Shown: one piece after another, positions 52,819 to 60,416 of the stretch
Numbering within the stretch: position 1 is the stretch's first letter
Layout: the number at the start of each line of letters is the position of its first letter
Assembly (NCBI RefSeq): GCF_009725205.1
Contig: NZ_WNZY01000003.1
Location: 293,538 to 357,537 of the forward strand
From: Paenibacillus timonensis
Lineage (GTDB): Bacteria > Bacillota > Bacilli > Paenibacillales > Paenibacillaceae
DNA length: 64,000 nt
Reading direction: 5' to 3'
Notes under the pieces: generated by a model
Databases searched by the model: none
Told to the model about the DNA's origin: nothing
The model's input: only the letters and a program-made list of their open reading frames with translations
Program-made: the position numbers and the translations under genes

Positions 52819-53064
52819 TTATTCAGCGACGACTTTGACATCCAAACCGTGCTTGGCGAACACTTCGGTTACGGCTTTCTTTGCTTCATCCGCATCCGGT
52901 CCGTGAACGTGAAGCTCATAGCTCTTCGTGTTTACGAGTGTGGTGAAGAGGCCGAGGATACTTTTTACATCGATGTACTTGTTGTCCGCTTGGAGCACAA
53001 TGGAAGAAGTGAATTTGCCTGCAGTTTGGGCAATTTCGACTACCGCTTCATTGTTCGTGGCCAT
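52819..53064 (-). CDS. HPr-like protein lacking the active-site His
   Basis: An 81-residue protein. From about residue 9 it aligns by eye with helix 1 onward of B. subtilis HPr (IAQTAGKF with LVQTASKY; DVKSILGLF with NLKSIMGVM; HGPDADEAKKAVTEVF with the last helix). Ser35 sits where HPr and Crh have Ser46, the HPr-kinase site. The first beta-strand and the HARPA loop with His15 are absent: the protein begins MATNNEAVVEIAQ. GGAGGG lies upstream of the ATG, so the short N-terminus is real. It is probably a regulatory, not phosphotransfer, member of the fold. Confidence 0.8.
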   Translation of the reverse strand: MATNNEAVVEIAQTAGKFTSSIVLQADNKYIDVKSILGLFTTLVNTKSYELHVHGPDADEAKKAVTEVFAKHGLDVKVVAE

Positions 53065-53146
53065 AGGGATCCCTCCGTCTTTAACTTTGGAAATTACATA
53101 CTTTAATCATACATTGAATCCGCTTTCCTAGCAAGGAAATTTCTTC

Positions 53147-54262
53147 TTATTTCAAGTTTTCCGGATTCAATCCCGCAAGCTCAGGGATCACGAAAATCCC
53201 GTCTTTACGGATCAGCACGTCGTCGAAATAAATTTCTCCGCCGCCGTAATCCGGGCGCTGGATCAGCACAAGATCCCAGTGGATCGAAGAACGATTGCCG
53301 TTATCGGCTTCCTCGTACGCTTGCCCCGGCGTAAAGTGCAGGCTGCCGGCGATCTTCTCGTCGAACAAGATGTCCTTCATGGGATGCAAGATGTACGGAT
53401 TGAAGCCAATGGCAAACTCGCCGATGTATCTAGCCCCTTCGTCCGAATCCAGGATTTCATTCATGCGTTTTGTATCGTTGCTTGTCGCTTCGACGATTTT
53501 GCCGTTCTCGAAGCGGAACTTGATATTCTCGAACGTGATCCCATTATACAGTGTTGCCGCATTGTAGCTGATCGTACCGTTTACAGTATTGCGAACCGGA
53601 GCGGTATAGACCTCGCCGTCAGGAATATTCTTCTGTCCGGAGCATTTGATGGCCGGAATGTCCTTGATCGAGAAGTTCAGGTCCGTGCCCGGTGCGACAA
53701 TCCGAACTCTGTCCGTCTTGTTCATCAACTCGGCCAAGGCGTCCTGCGCCCGGTCCATTTTGGCATAATCCAGGTTGCATACATCGAAATAGAAATCCTC
53801 GAAAGCTTCGGTGCTCGTGTTGGCCAATTGGGCCATGCTAGCATTCGGATAACGGAGCACGACCCATTTCGTGCGTTTTACCCGCTGTTCGCTATGTACG
53901 AGATGGGAATAAAGCGAGTTGTACAACTTCATCTTGTCTTCAGGTACGTCGGACATGTCATTGACGTTAGAACCGGCGCGAATGCCGATGTAGCAGTCCA
54001 TCATCTGCATCCGTTTCAAATCGTATTCCGCCCAGGTCTTCATGCCCTCTTCGGTCGCGTATTTTAATTGCGCACGCTGCACGGTGCGGTCGGTAATCTC
54101 GACGAAGGCATTGCCGCCCTTCTTCCCAACCTCTTCCACCACGGCTTTCAGCAAATCGCGTTCATCACCGATCATTTCGACCAGGACGTTCTCTCCCGGC
54201 TGTACATCTACGGAATAACCGACCAGGTTCTCCGCCAGCTTCTGAACTCTAGGATCTCGCAT
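53147..54262 (-). CDS. M29-family aminopeptidase
   Basis: A 371-residue metallo-aminopeptidase (AmpS/AmpT type). ENVLVEMIGDERDLLKAVVE near the N-terminus, FPGTDLNFSI-like APGTDLNFSIKD (about 195), IPDGEVYTAPV (metal-site Glu) and GNRSSIHWDLVL near the C-terminus (His, Asp) are the family landmarks. I used ATG 54262 (10 bp after GGAGGAG); the GTG at 54271 is closer to the ribosome site. It is monocistronic and cytosolic. Confidence 0.9.
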   Translation of the reverse strand: MRDPRVQKLAENLVGYSVDVQPGENVLVEMIGDERDLLKAVVEEVGKKGGNAFVEITDRTVQRAQLKYATEEGMKTWAEYDLKRMQMMDCYIGIRAGSNVNDMSDVPEDKMKLYNSLYSHLVHSEQRVKRTKWVVLRYPNASMAQLANTSTEAFEDFYFDVCNLDYAKMDRAQDALAELMNKTDRVRIVAPGTDLNFSIKDIPAIKCSGQKNIPDGEVYTAPVRNTVNGTISYNAATLYNGITFENIKFRFENGKIVEATSNDTKRMNEILDSDEGARYIGEFAIGFNPYILHPMKDILFDEKIAGSLHFTPGQAYEEADNGNRSSIHWDLVLIQRPDYGGGEIYFDDVLIRKDGIFVIPELAGLNPENLK

Positions 54263-54411
54263 CTGGCTCACTCTCCTCCAAAATTCGTAGCGGGACTTTT
54301 GTTGGGCAACCCGTGCCGTTCAAACGTCCCGCGTTGTTTAACCATTGGTTAATTCTTCTGTTATTGTAGCACGATGGGGGCGGAAAGTCAGCCTAACCCA
54401 GGATGTCACGA

Positions 54412-55278
54412 CTACTTATAGCTCTCGAATCGATTATCAGTGCGCAGCACCTCTCGTTGCGGTACGCCCTTGGTTGACAGGTAAGTTAACGTTGTTTCCG
54501 AGGTTAGCCTGGCGGGAAGTCCGGATTTGCGATCAATCGTCAAGTGATAAACAACGGTCGCGTTCAACTGCTCGAGCATGGCCGACAACTCATCGTTCCC
54601 CGCCGTCCAAATCTTCGATAACTCGCCGCGCAGCGACTCCTGAAGCGGAGCCGGAACACTCGCGAGCCGTTCCATGCCCCCTTCGCGTGTAAGCTCCATT
54701 TCGGACAGCAGACGATCCTTTAATCTGATGCTGGCTTCCGCCGGGTCCATCTCGATCCGGAGTACCTTCGTCCCCCGTGCGGCGCCACTTTCGGAGGTGA
54801 TGGTTTTCTTTGCTGCCATGCGGATTTCCTCAAGCTGATCCAAGGGATTCAACCGCACAACCCCTTGCAGCAAGGCATCGTGGTTGTCAGACTGTACCAG
54901 CCAGTTTCCGTTTTCTAAGCGCAGCTTGGCTTCCCATCCGCTTGGCTTCGCTAATCCCGTCGTCTGCAGTCGGCTGCCGAGGTTGCCATTGCGGTTGTTT
55001 GCCGGCTCAGTTCGGATGCTCAATTCTCGGTGATTCTGTAAGCGACCCGTATAATTTAGACTCTCCTCCAGCCCATGCTCGTTTCCGCGCTGCAAGGTAG
55101 CTAAACCGCGGAACGATAAAGTGTCGCTACCCGCGAGCCCTGACCAAGTGAAATCGAACCATTGCTCCGGCGTCTTTGCTTCGTTCATCCCACAGGACGC
55201 CAACATCAGTGTCAACAGCAACCCGTTTACAATGACGGCTAACCGGTATCTCAGCCCTCTCTGTGTCATCCCTCTCAT
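54412..55278 (-). CDS. Predicted lipoprotein
   Basis: A 288-residue protein with a type II signal: after two Arg-rich residues, LAVIVNGLLLTLMLASCG gives a lipobox LASC (Cys about 29 from ATG 55278). The mature part is a hydrophilic beta-rich domain (TLSFRGLATLQRG; TVVYHLTIDRKSGLPARL; TSETTLTYLSTKG) reminiscent of LolA/LppX-like or germination lipoproteins, but I cannot name the family. GGCGGGGG precedes the ATG. It follows the M29 gene convergently at about 150 bp distance with no operon partner. Confidence 0.75.
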   Translation of the reverse strand: MRGMTQRGLRYRLAVIVNGLLLTLMLASCGMNEAKTPEQWFDFTWSGLAGSDTLSFRGLATLQRGNEHGLEESLNYTGRLQNHRELSIRTEPANNRNGNLGSRLQTTGLAKPSGWEAKLRLENGNWLVQSDNHDALLQGVVRLNPLDQLEEIRMAAKKTITSESGAARGTKVLRIEMDPAEASIRLKDRLLSEMELTREGGMERLASVPAPLQESLRGELSKIWTAGNDELSAMLEQLNATVVYHLTIDRKSGLPARLTSETTLTYLSTKGVPQREVLRTDNRFESYK

Positions 55279-55393
55279 ACGCAAGCCCCCGCCTTCAATA
55301 ATGCACCAGTTCTCCACCGGACTGTTCTCCTTACCTCATCTAGCAGTATCCTGCCACGGGAACGGCTGCTCTATTCGCCGAAGCGGATCGCGC

Positions 55394-55433
55394 AATAAAG
55401 AACGCTCCGAGGCCCAAAGTAGGGCTCGGAGCG
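55394..55433 (-). terminator. Terminator of the diguanylate cyclase gene
   Basis: CGCTCCGAG (55403-55411) and CTCGGAGCG (55425-55433) form a perfect 9-bp stem, followed leftward by TTCTTTATT. Confidence 0.85.
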
Positions 55434-55465
55434 TCCAAAACCAACAGGAACATCCTAATGAATGT

Positions 55466-57466
55466 TTACGGAGCTTGGGCATCGTCACTGGAACCGATTT
55501 GCGTTTGATTCCGCCCGCTGTTCTTGGCTTTATATAAAGCCATGTCCGCCTGATAGAACAGCGATTCCACACTAAGCTTATCGTCGCTCCGAATCCACTC
55601 GGCGATGCCGCACGATACGGTGACCGGTGGATCGGTATCCATGGCAACGCGCAGCCGGATCGTTTCCGCGATTTGATAGCTGTTATCGGCGCTTGCCCCT
55701 GGCAAATACACAGCCAACTCCTCGCCTCCCCACCGGGCGGCGATATCCGTTTTGCGAATCGAGCTCTTGACGATCGCGCACACCTGCTTCAGGATTTTAT
55801 CCCCGGTTTGGTGGCCATACGTATCGTTGACCTGCTTGAACTGGTCAATGTCAACGATAATCAAGGAGCCGTTCGTATCTTTCTTCTGGAACTCTTGAAT
55901 CGCATCATCGACATAGTGGCGAGCATAAAGTCCGGTCAGCATATCGCGATTGGCCATACGGCGAACCTCCGCATGCAGCGATGCGTTGGCAATCGCCAAG
56001 CCGATGTGCGAGGACAGGACCTGAAGGAGCTTGTAGTTGTCATAGGAGAAGAAGCGGGTCTTACGGTGTGCCAGCATAATGACCCCGTTGACCTCTCCCC
56101 GAACGATCAAGGGTGCGGTGATCAGTGAACGGGAATCCGTCTCCTCCATAAATCTCGAGGATACTTTACCATATGCCTGAAAGTCCGAGAGAATGATCGG
56201 CTCCTGCGTGGAATAGACAAGTCCACTGAACCCGTAGCTTTTCGGAAAATGCTCCTTCGACAGCCCCGGCACGTTGCTAGACATAATTTCAAACGTTTCC
56301 CGTTCTTTATTCAGTTGGGAGATGCAGCAATATTCCGCTTTGAAAATCGACAACAGCTCTTCGGTAGCAAACTTGAACACTTCCTTCAGCCGCAGGCTTT
56401 GATTCAGCCGTTTGGTGAGCTCATTGATCAGTCTCAGTTCATTAATTAACAAATTGGACTGTTCATACAGCTTGGCATTCTCGAACGCCGTGCCAGCCGT
56501 ATCCGCCAGCATACCGATCAGTTGCAGATCCACATCATCGATCTTTTCCCGTTGAATTTGCAAATGAAAAACACCATAGACCCCCTGTTTCCCACTGAGG
56601 GGCACCGCAATTTCCAGCCTTCTCTCGCCGCCTTCTTCGGGACCTGAACCTGTGGATTCCCTGACCTGCATCCGCCCTTCCATGAACGCCCTCATAAGCA
56701 GCTCATCGCCTTGTCCATGCAGCTGCAGCGATTTGACCCGCGGATCGCGGCTTAAGTGATCCTGGGACATCAACAGCTCCAACTTGGCTGCAGGATACAT
56801 TCCGGAAACCCGTTCAAACACTTCGGTCAGGACCGAATCCACATCGATCTTATCATGGAGCTTTTGCACGACTTGAAAAAGCTTGGAACGGCGCTGCTCT
56901 TCGCGTTTGGCCTGCTGCTGAACGCGCAGCAGATCGGAAACGAACAAGCCTTCAAAACACTTATAAAAGCAAGATTGAAATAGTTGTGCCGCCATTTTGG
57001 CGAACAGAACAGCCGCCGTAGCGCCGCAATCATGCAAGCAGCAACCAAATGAAGCGAACAAATCGCCATGAATGCGGGAAAACACCGGCACGGCAACATA
57101 AACACCGTCCGCTGTTTCGGCTGTGACCGCCCTATGCTCGCGAAGGCTTTGCAGGATCGCCTCTTCCATCGGCTTGGGCCAGGTCGGGCTGATTGGCCCT
57201 CCCGGATCAAGCGAATCGGCAAGCAGCACTTCGCCGCGACTGCCGGAAATGAAAAAGTCGGCCTTACCAAGTTCCGGCATTGCACTTACCAGCTTTCGCC
57301 ACTCCGCGTACCCCTGTTTTAAGATAGACTCAATGTAGGGGAAATCATGGACAGTGATATCAAGCTGCCGCAGCCAATCCGTATAATTGTCGCTATCATC
57401 GAGCCGCTGCAGGCCAGAAGCATGATTCAGGTTCAGCATCGGCTGACCCATGGATTGATCGGCCAT
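55466..57466 (-). CDS. Diguanylate cyclase with GAF sensor domains
   Basis: A 666-residue cytosolic signalling protein. The N-terminal part (about 30-180) is a Cys-rich sensor-like region (FASFGCCLHDCGA). Two GAF domains follow (about 205-345 and 365-490; SLITAPLIVRGEVNGVIMLA). The GGDEF domain (about 500-660) is active-looking: RWGGEEL is the catalytic motif, and RKTD five residues before it is the c-di-GMP inhibitory I-site. It should make c-di-GMP under control of an unknown ligand. The ATG follows AAAGGAGC. A hairpin and a palindrome lie upstream. Confidence 0.92.
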   Translation of the reverse strand: MADQSMGQPMLNLNHASGLQRLDDSDNYTDWLRQLDITVHDFPYIESILKQGYAEWRKLVSAMPELGKADFFISGSRGEVLLADSLDPGGPISPTWPKPMEEAILQSLREHRAVTAETADGVYVAVPVFSRIHGDLFASFGCCLHDCGATAAVLFAKMAAQLFQSCFYKCFEGLFVSDLLRVQQQAKREEQRRSKLFQVVQKLHDKIDVDSVLTEVFERVSGMYPAAKLELLMSQDHLSRDPRVKSLQLHGQGDELLMRAFMEGRMQVRESTGSGPEEGGERRLEIAVPLSGKQGVYGVFHLQIQREKIDDVDLQLIGMLADTAGTAFENAKLYEQSNLLINELRLINELTKRLNQSLRLKEVFKFATEELLSIFKAEYCCISQLNKERETFEIMSSNVPGLSKEHFPKSYGFSGLVYSTQEPIILSDFQAYGKVSSRFMEETDSRSLITAPLIVRGEVNGVIMLAHRKTRFFSYDNYKLLQVLSSHIGLAIANASLHAEVRRMANRDMLTGLYARHYVDDAIQEFQKKDTNGSLIIVDIDQFKQVNDTYGHQTGDKILKQVCAIVKSSIRKTDIAARWGGEELAVYLPGASADNSYQIAETIRLRVAMDTDPPVTVSCGIAEWIRSDDKLSVESLFYQADMALYKAKNSGRNQTQIGSSDDAQAP

Positions 57467-57709
57467 AAAAAAAGCTCCTTTTATATGCTGCGTTGGATTT
57501 TAGCCCTTCAACTTACGATAAACACCAAACGGACAAGCTTCCTTCCCTGAAGTTCAAGCTTGTCCATCTCCGCCGGATCCGTTCATGTCTGTTAACTCTA
57601 TTTTACTATCTTCCTTAGGGTTTTGCATTATAATTCCTAAGGTTCATGGCATTTTTTTAGGCCAAAAGCCCTATCGACAAAATACCTCCTTTCCCAACAA
57701 AAACACTTA
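57467..57709. other. Leader and promoter region of the diguanylate cyclase gene
   Basis: Two inverted repeats lie in this gap. GGACAAGCTT (57531-57540) and AAGCTTGTCC (57556-57565) form a perfect 10-bp stem that would be in the cyclase leader. CCTTAGG (57613-57619) and CCTAAGG (57636-57642) flank a TATAAT readable on either strand (57627-57634), an operator-like arrangement. No clear -35 is seen. Confidence 0.5.
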
Positions 57710-57941
57710 TTGACTTTACCCCCTAAATTCATATAATATATATTGTTGATGAAGACTGGATAGAGTCTTGCTTAGGGCGTAACGCATGCGAGCACCCTCT
57801 CGGTTTTTGTTGCTGACAGGACAGCGGCTGAACTTTCCTGTTAGGGAGCGTATTTTTTATCTATCCTTCGCTCGTCCAAACAAAACCCGCGCAAGTAGAA
57901 CCCTATACGAAATTTAACTAACAAAGGAGTCTACCTATACA
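57710..57941 (+). promoter_or_regulatory. rpsD promoter and candidate S4 leader
   Basis: TTGACT (57710-57715), 16 bp, TATAAT (57732-57737) is a good sigma-A promoter. It gives a leader of almost 200 nt. Its first half (57751-57856) holds several paired segments: GACTggatAGAGTC, AGGGCGTAACGC..GCACCCT, and AGGACAGCGG..CTGTTAGGGAGCG, ending in TATTTTTTAT. B. subtilis rpsD is known to be autoregulated by S4 through its leader. The structure here is inferred from pairing alone. Confidence 0.65.
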
Positions 57942-58541
57942 ATGGCACGTTACACTGGTCCTAAATTTAAACTCAGCCGCCGTCTTGGCATTTCCTTGAG
58001 CGGTACAGGCAAAGATTTGAAGCGTCCGTTCCCTCCGGGTCAACACGGCGCTAACCAACGCAGAAAAGTAAGTAACTACGGAGCACAGTTGCTCGAAAAA
58101 CAAAAATTGCGCCACATGTACGGCTTGGGCGAGAAGCAATTCCGCACGCTGTTCGAAAAAGCACAGCATATGCCTGGTATCGCGGGCGAAACGTTCATGT
58201 TCTTGCTTGAAAGCCGTTTGGACAACCTCGTTTACCGTCTGGGCTTCGCGAACTCCCGCGCTGGCGCGCGTCAGCTCGTATCCCATGGCCACGTAACCGT
58301 GAACGGCAAGAAAGTGGACATCGCTTCTTACCGTGTAAACCTTGGCGACGTGATCAGTCTTCGTGAAAGAAGCCGCGGCCTTTCCTCTGTGAAGGAAGCT
58401 CTGGAAAACCGTTCGCATCTTCCAGCTTATCTGGAATTCAACGACACGGCTCTGGAAGGCAGATACATTCGTTTGCCAGAACGTTCCGAACTGTCGCAAG
58501 ACATCGACGAGAAACAAATCGTCGAATTCTACAACCGTTAA
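57942..58541 (+). CDS. rpsD: Ribosomal protein S4
   Basis: A 199-residue primary 16S binding protein. [18 protein letters not shown] opens it, and the S4 RNA-binding domain (about 90-155) has [20 protein letters not shown] and [15 protein letters not shown]. Like B. subtilis S4 it lacks the zinc-binding Cys of some paralogues. AAAGGAG precedes the ATG. It stands alone, outside the alpha operon, as is usual in Bacilli, and is followed by its own terminator. Confidence 0.98.
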   Translation: MARYTGPKFKLSRRLGISLSGTGKDLKRPFPPGQHGANQRRKVSNYGAQLLEKQKLRHMYGLGEKQFRTLFEKAQHMPGIAGETFMFLLESRLDNLVYRLGFANSRAGARQLVSHGHVTVNGKKVDIASYRVNLGDVISLRERSRGLSSVKEALENRSHLPAYLEFNDTALEGRYIRLPERSELSQDIDEKQIVEFYNR

Positions 58542-58556
58542 GATTTCAACAGCGCA

Positions 58557-58596
58557 AACCGGCCCAAGTCGTTATCGACCTGGGCCGGTTTTTTCG
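58557..58596 (+). terminator. rpsD terminator
   Basis: AACCGGCCCA (58557-58566) pairs with TGGGCCGGTT (58581-58590), followed by TTTTTTC. Confidence 0.95.
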
Positions 58597-58603
58597 TGGC
58601 GAT

Positions 58604-58646
58604 AACAAGAACCCCGAATCCTCCTTGAAGGTTCGGGGTTCTTGTT
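58604..58646 (-). terminator. Hairpin after tyrS
   Basis: A perfect 15-bp inverted repeat (58604-58618 with 58632-58646) abuts the tyrS stop. There is little T-tract leftward; together with the rpsD terminator it separates two convergent genes. Confidence 0.7.
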
Positions 58647-58647
58647 A

Positions 58648-59901
58648 TTACTTGACTAGCAGCTTGGCAAACTTGCGCTTCCCGACTTGAATGATCTCTC
58701 CACCTGCCAGCTCTACTTCGGCGTTCGGATCGCTGATTTTCTCTTCGTTCAGCTTGACCGCGCCTTGCTGGATGCTGCGTTTGGCTTCTCCGTTGGAGGC
58801 CGCAAACTCGATCAAGGTCAGCAACTTGATCAATCGGATTTTCCCATTCTCCAGCTCGGCGGCAGGAACTTCCTTCTCCTCGATATCCTCCGGCAGCGCC
58901 CGTTGCTGGAACACGGTTACGAAATGCTCCTGAGCCGCATCAGCCGCTTCCTGACCATGGTACATCCGCACCAGCGTGTGGGCGAGTCTCATCTTGGCAT
59001 CGCGCGGGTGTACCTCCCCCGACTTGAGACCTTCACGGAGAGCGGCAAACTCTTCTAGAGACAGGTCTGTCACGAGTTCGTAGTATTTCGTCATCAGCTC
59101 GTCCGGCACAGACATCGCCTTGCCGTAAATTTCGTTTGGCGCCTCATCGATACCGATATAGTTGCCAAGGCTCTTACTCATCTTCTGCACGCCGTCCAGA
59201 CCTTCGATGATCGGGGTCATGATGGCGACTTGCGTGTCTTTGCCGTATTCTTTCTGCAGCGTCCGTCCCATGAGCAGGTTAAACTTCTGGTCTGTTCCCC
59301 CAAGCTCGATATCACTCTCCAGCGCTACCGAATCCATCCCCTGCATCAGCGGGTAGAAGAATTCGTGGATGCTGATCGGTTGCCCTGTGGTGTACCGCTT
59401 CGTGAAATCGTCACGTTCGAGCATACGCGCTACGGTGACTTTGGCGGACAACTTGACGACATCAGCGAACGTCATCGGCGCCAGCCATTCGGAGTTGAAG
59501 TTGACCTGGGTTTTGTCCGGGTCCAAAATTTTGAAAATTTGTTGGCGGTACGTTTCCGCATTCCGCTGCACATCTTCTTCTGTCAACTGTTTACGGGTTT
59601 CCGATTTACCGGTCGGGTCGCCGATCCGCCCCGTGAAGTCGCCGATGATCAGTTGCACCTGATGTCCCAACTCCTGAAACTGGCGAAGCTTCTGCATGAC
59701 TACCGTATGTCCAACGTGAATGTCCGGCGCGGAAGGATCCAGCCCCAGTTTCACCTTCAGCGGCTTGCCGGTCACAACCGACTTGATCACTTTCTGCTTC
59801 AGTTCATCCTCCGGCACGATCTCCACCACGCCGCGGGAAATCACCTGAATCTGCCGTTCCACCTCGGCCTGCTGTGCCGCGTTTAACTCTTCCCACTTCA
59901 T
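58648..59901 (-). CDS. tyrS: Tyrosyl-tRNA synthetase
   Basis: A 417-residue class I synthetase. PSAPDIHVGHTVV carries the HIGH-type motif as HVGH, KMSKSLGNYIG the KMSKS loop, and the C-terminal 70 residues form an S4-like anticodon-arm binding domain (AVKLNEEKISDPNAEVELAG). The HVGH motif and length suit the TyrZ-type enzyme as well as TyrS. ATG 59901 follows GGAGGTAGGAGCA; the longer N-terminus begins inside the T-box. It is controlled by the T-box upstream. Confidence 0.95.
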   Translation of the reverse strand: MKWEELNAAQQAEVERQIQVISRGVVEIVPEDELKQKVIKSVVTGKPLKVKLGLDPSAPDIHVGHTVVMQKLRQFQELGHQVQLIIGDFTGRIGDPTGKSETRKQLTEEDVQRNAETYRQQIFKILDPDKTQVNFNSEWLAPMTFADVVKLSAKVTVARMLERDDFTKRYTTGQPISIHEFFYPLMQGMDSVALESDIELGGTDQKFNLLMGRTLQKEYGKDTQVAIMTPIIEGLDGVQKMSKSLGNYIGIDEAPNEIYGKAMSVPDELMTKYYELVTDLSLEEFAALREGLKSGEVHPRDAKMRLAHTLVRMYHGQEAADAAQEHFVTVFQQRALPEDIEEKEVPAAELENGKIRLIKLLTLIEFAASNGEAKRSIQQGAVKLNEEKISDPNAEVELAGGEIIQVGKRKFAKLLVK

Positions 59902-59950
59902 TGCTCCTACCTCCATCGAATTTGTTAATTTAACGCCTATGAAAATAAAC

Positions 59951-60240
59951 ACAAAAAAGCCCCTTCTCATCCCAAGGGACGAGAAGGAGCGCTCGCGTTA
60001 CCACCCTAATTAAAACCGCTGCCTGGATCTCGCAAGCATGCGAACGACCGTTCACGGTTTTCACTTCATTCAAATAACGGGATACCCCGGTACCGGACTA
60101 CTAGCGCTTCGGATCGTTCCCGCGCGTTCCCCCGGACGGCTCCAGACGGTATTTCAAAAGGGATCCGCCCATTCGGTTCGCAGCATCCACCGATTCTCTG
60201 AGCAGCGGGATTCCGCCTTCTACTGAGTCTTTCCAAGCCT
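59951..60240 (-). promoter_or_regulatory. Tyrosine T-box leader
   Basis: The minus strand holds a full T-box leader. The T-box itself is GGGTGGTAACGCG (59994-60006). It is followed by a terminator of arms GAGAAGGAGC (59981-59990) / GCCCCTTCTC (59959-59968) and a T6 tract. The specifier loop carries TAC (60149-60151) in the context GAAATACCG, which matches tyrosine. Stem I begins near 60230. Uncharged tRNA-Tyr should stabilise the antiterminator and allow tyrS transcription. Confidence 0.92.
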
Positions 60241-60265
60241 TTTGTCGATATGCGATTTAAAATAA

Positions 60266-60295
60266 TATATATCATAGATGCATTCGCAAAGTCAA
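60266..60295 (-). promoter_or_regulatory. tyrS promoter
   Basis: TTGACT (60290-60295) and TATATA (60266-60271) with 18 bp between them lie just upstream of the T-box stem I on the minus strand. Confidence 0.6.
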
Positions 60296-60383
60296 ACCTA
60301 CGAAAGCTAGGTCATAAGCACGATTAAGGCTCCATATGACGCCAAAATACGCTGAAAAAACATCCAAATCCCCTTTTTTATGC

Positions 60384-60389
60384 TATAAT
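60384..60389 (+). promoter_or_regulatory. Extended -10 of the PBP gene
   Basis: TGC followed by TATAAT is an extended -10 element 28 bp before the start codon. The -35 is weak (ATCCAA at 17 bp). The short leader leaves no room for further regulation. Confidence 0.55.
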
Positions 60390-60416
60390 GTTGCTGTTTA
60401 TAAAGGAGGATCATGC

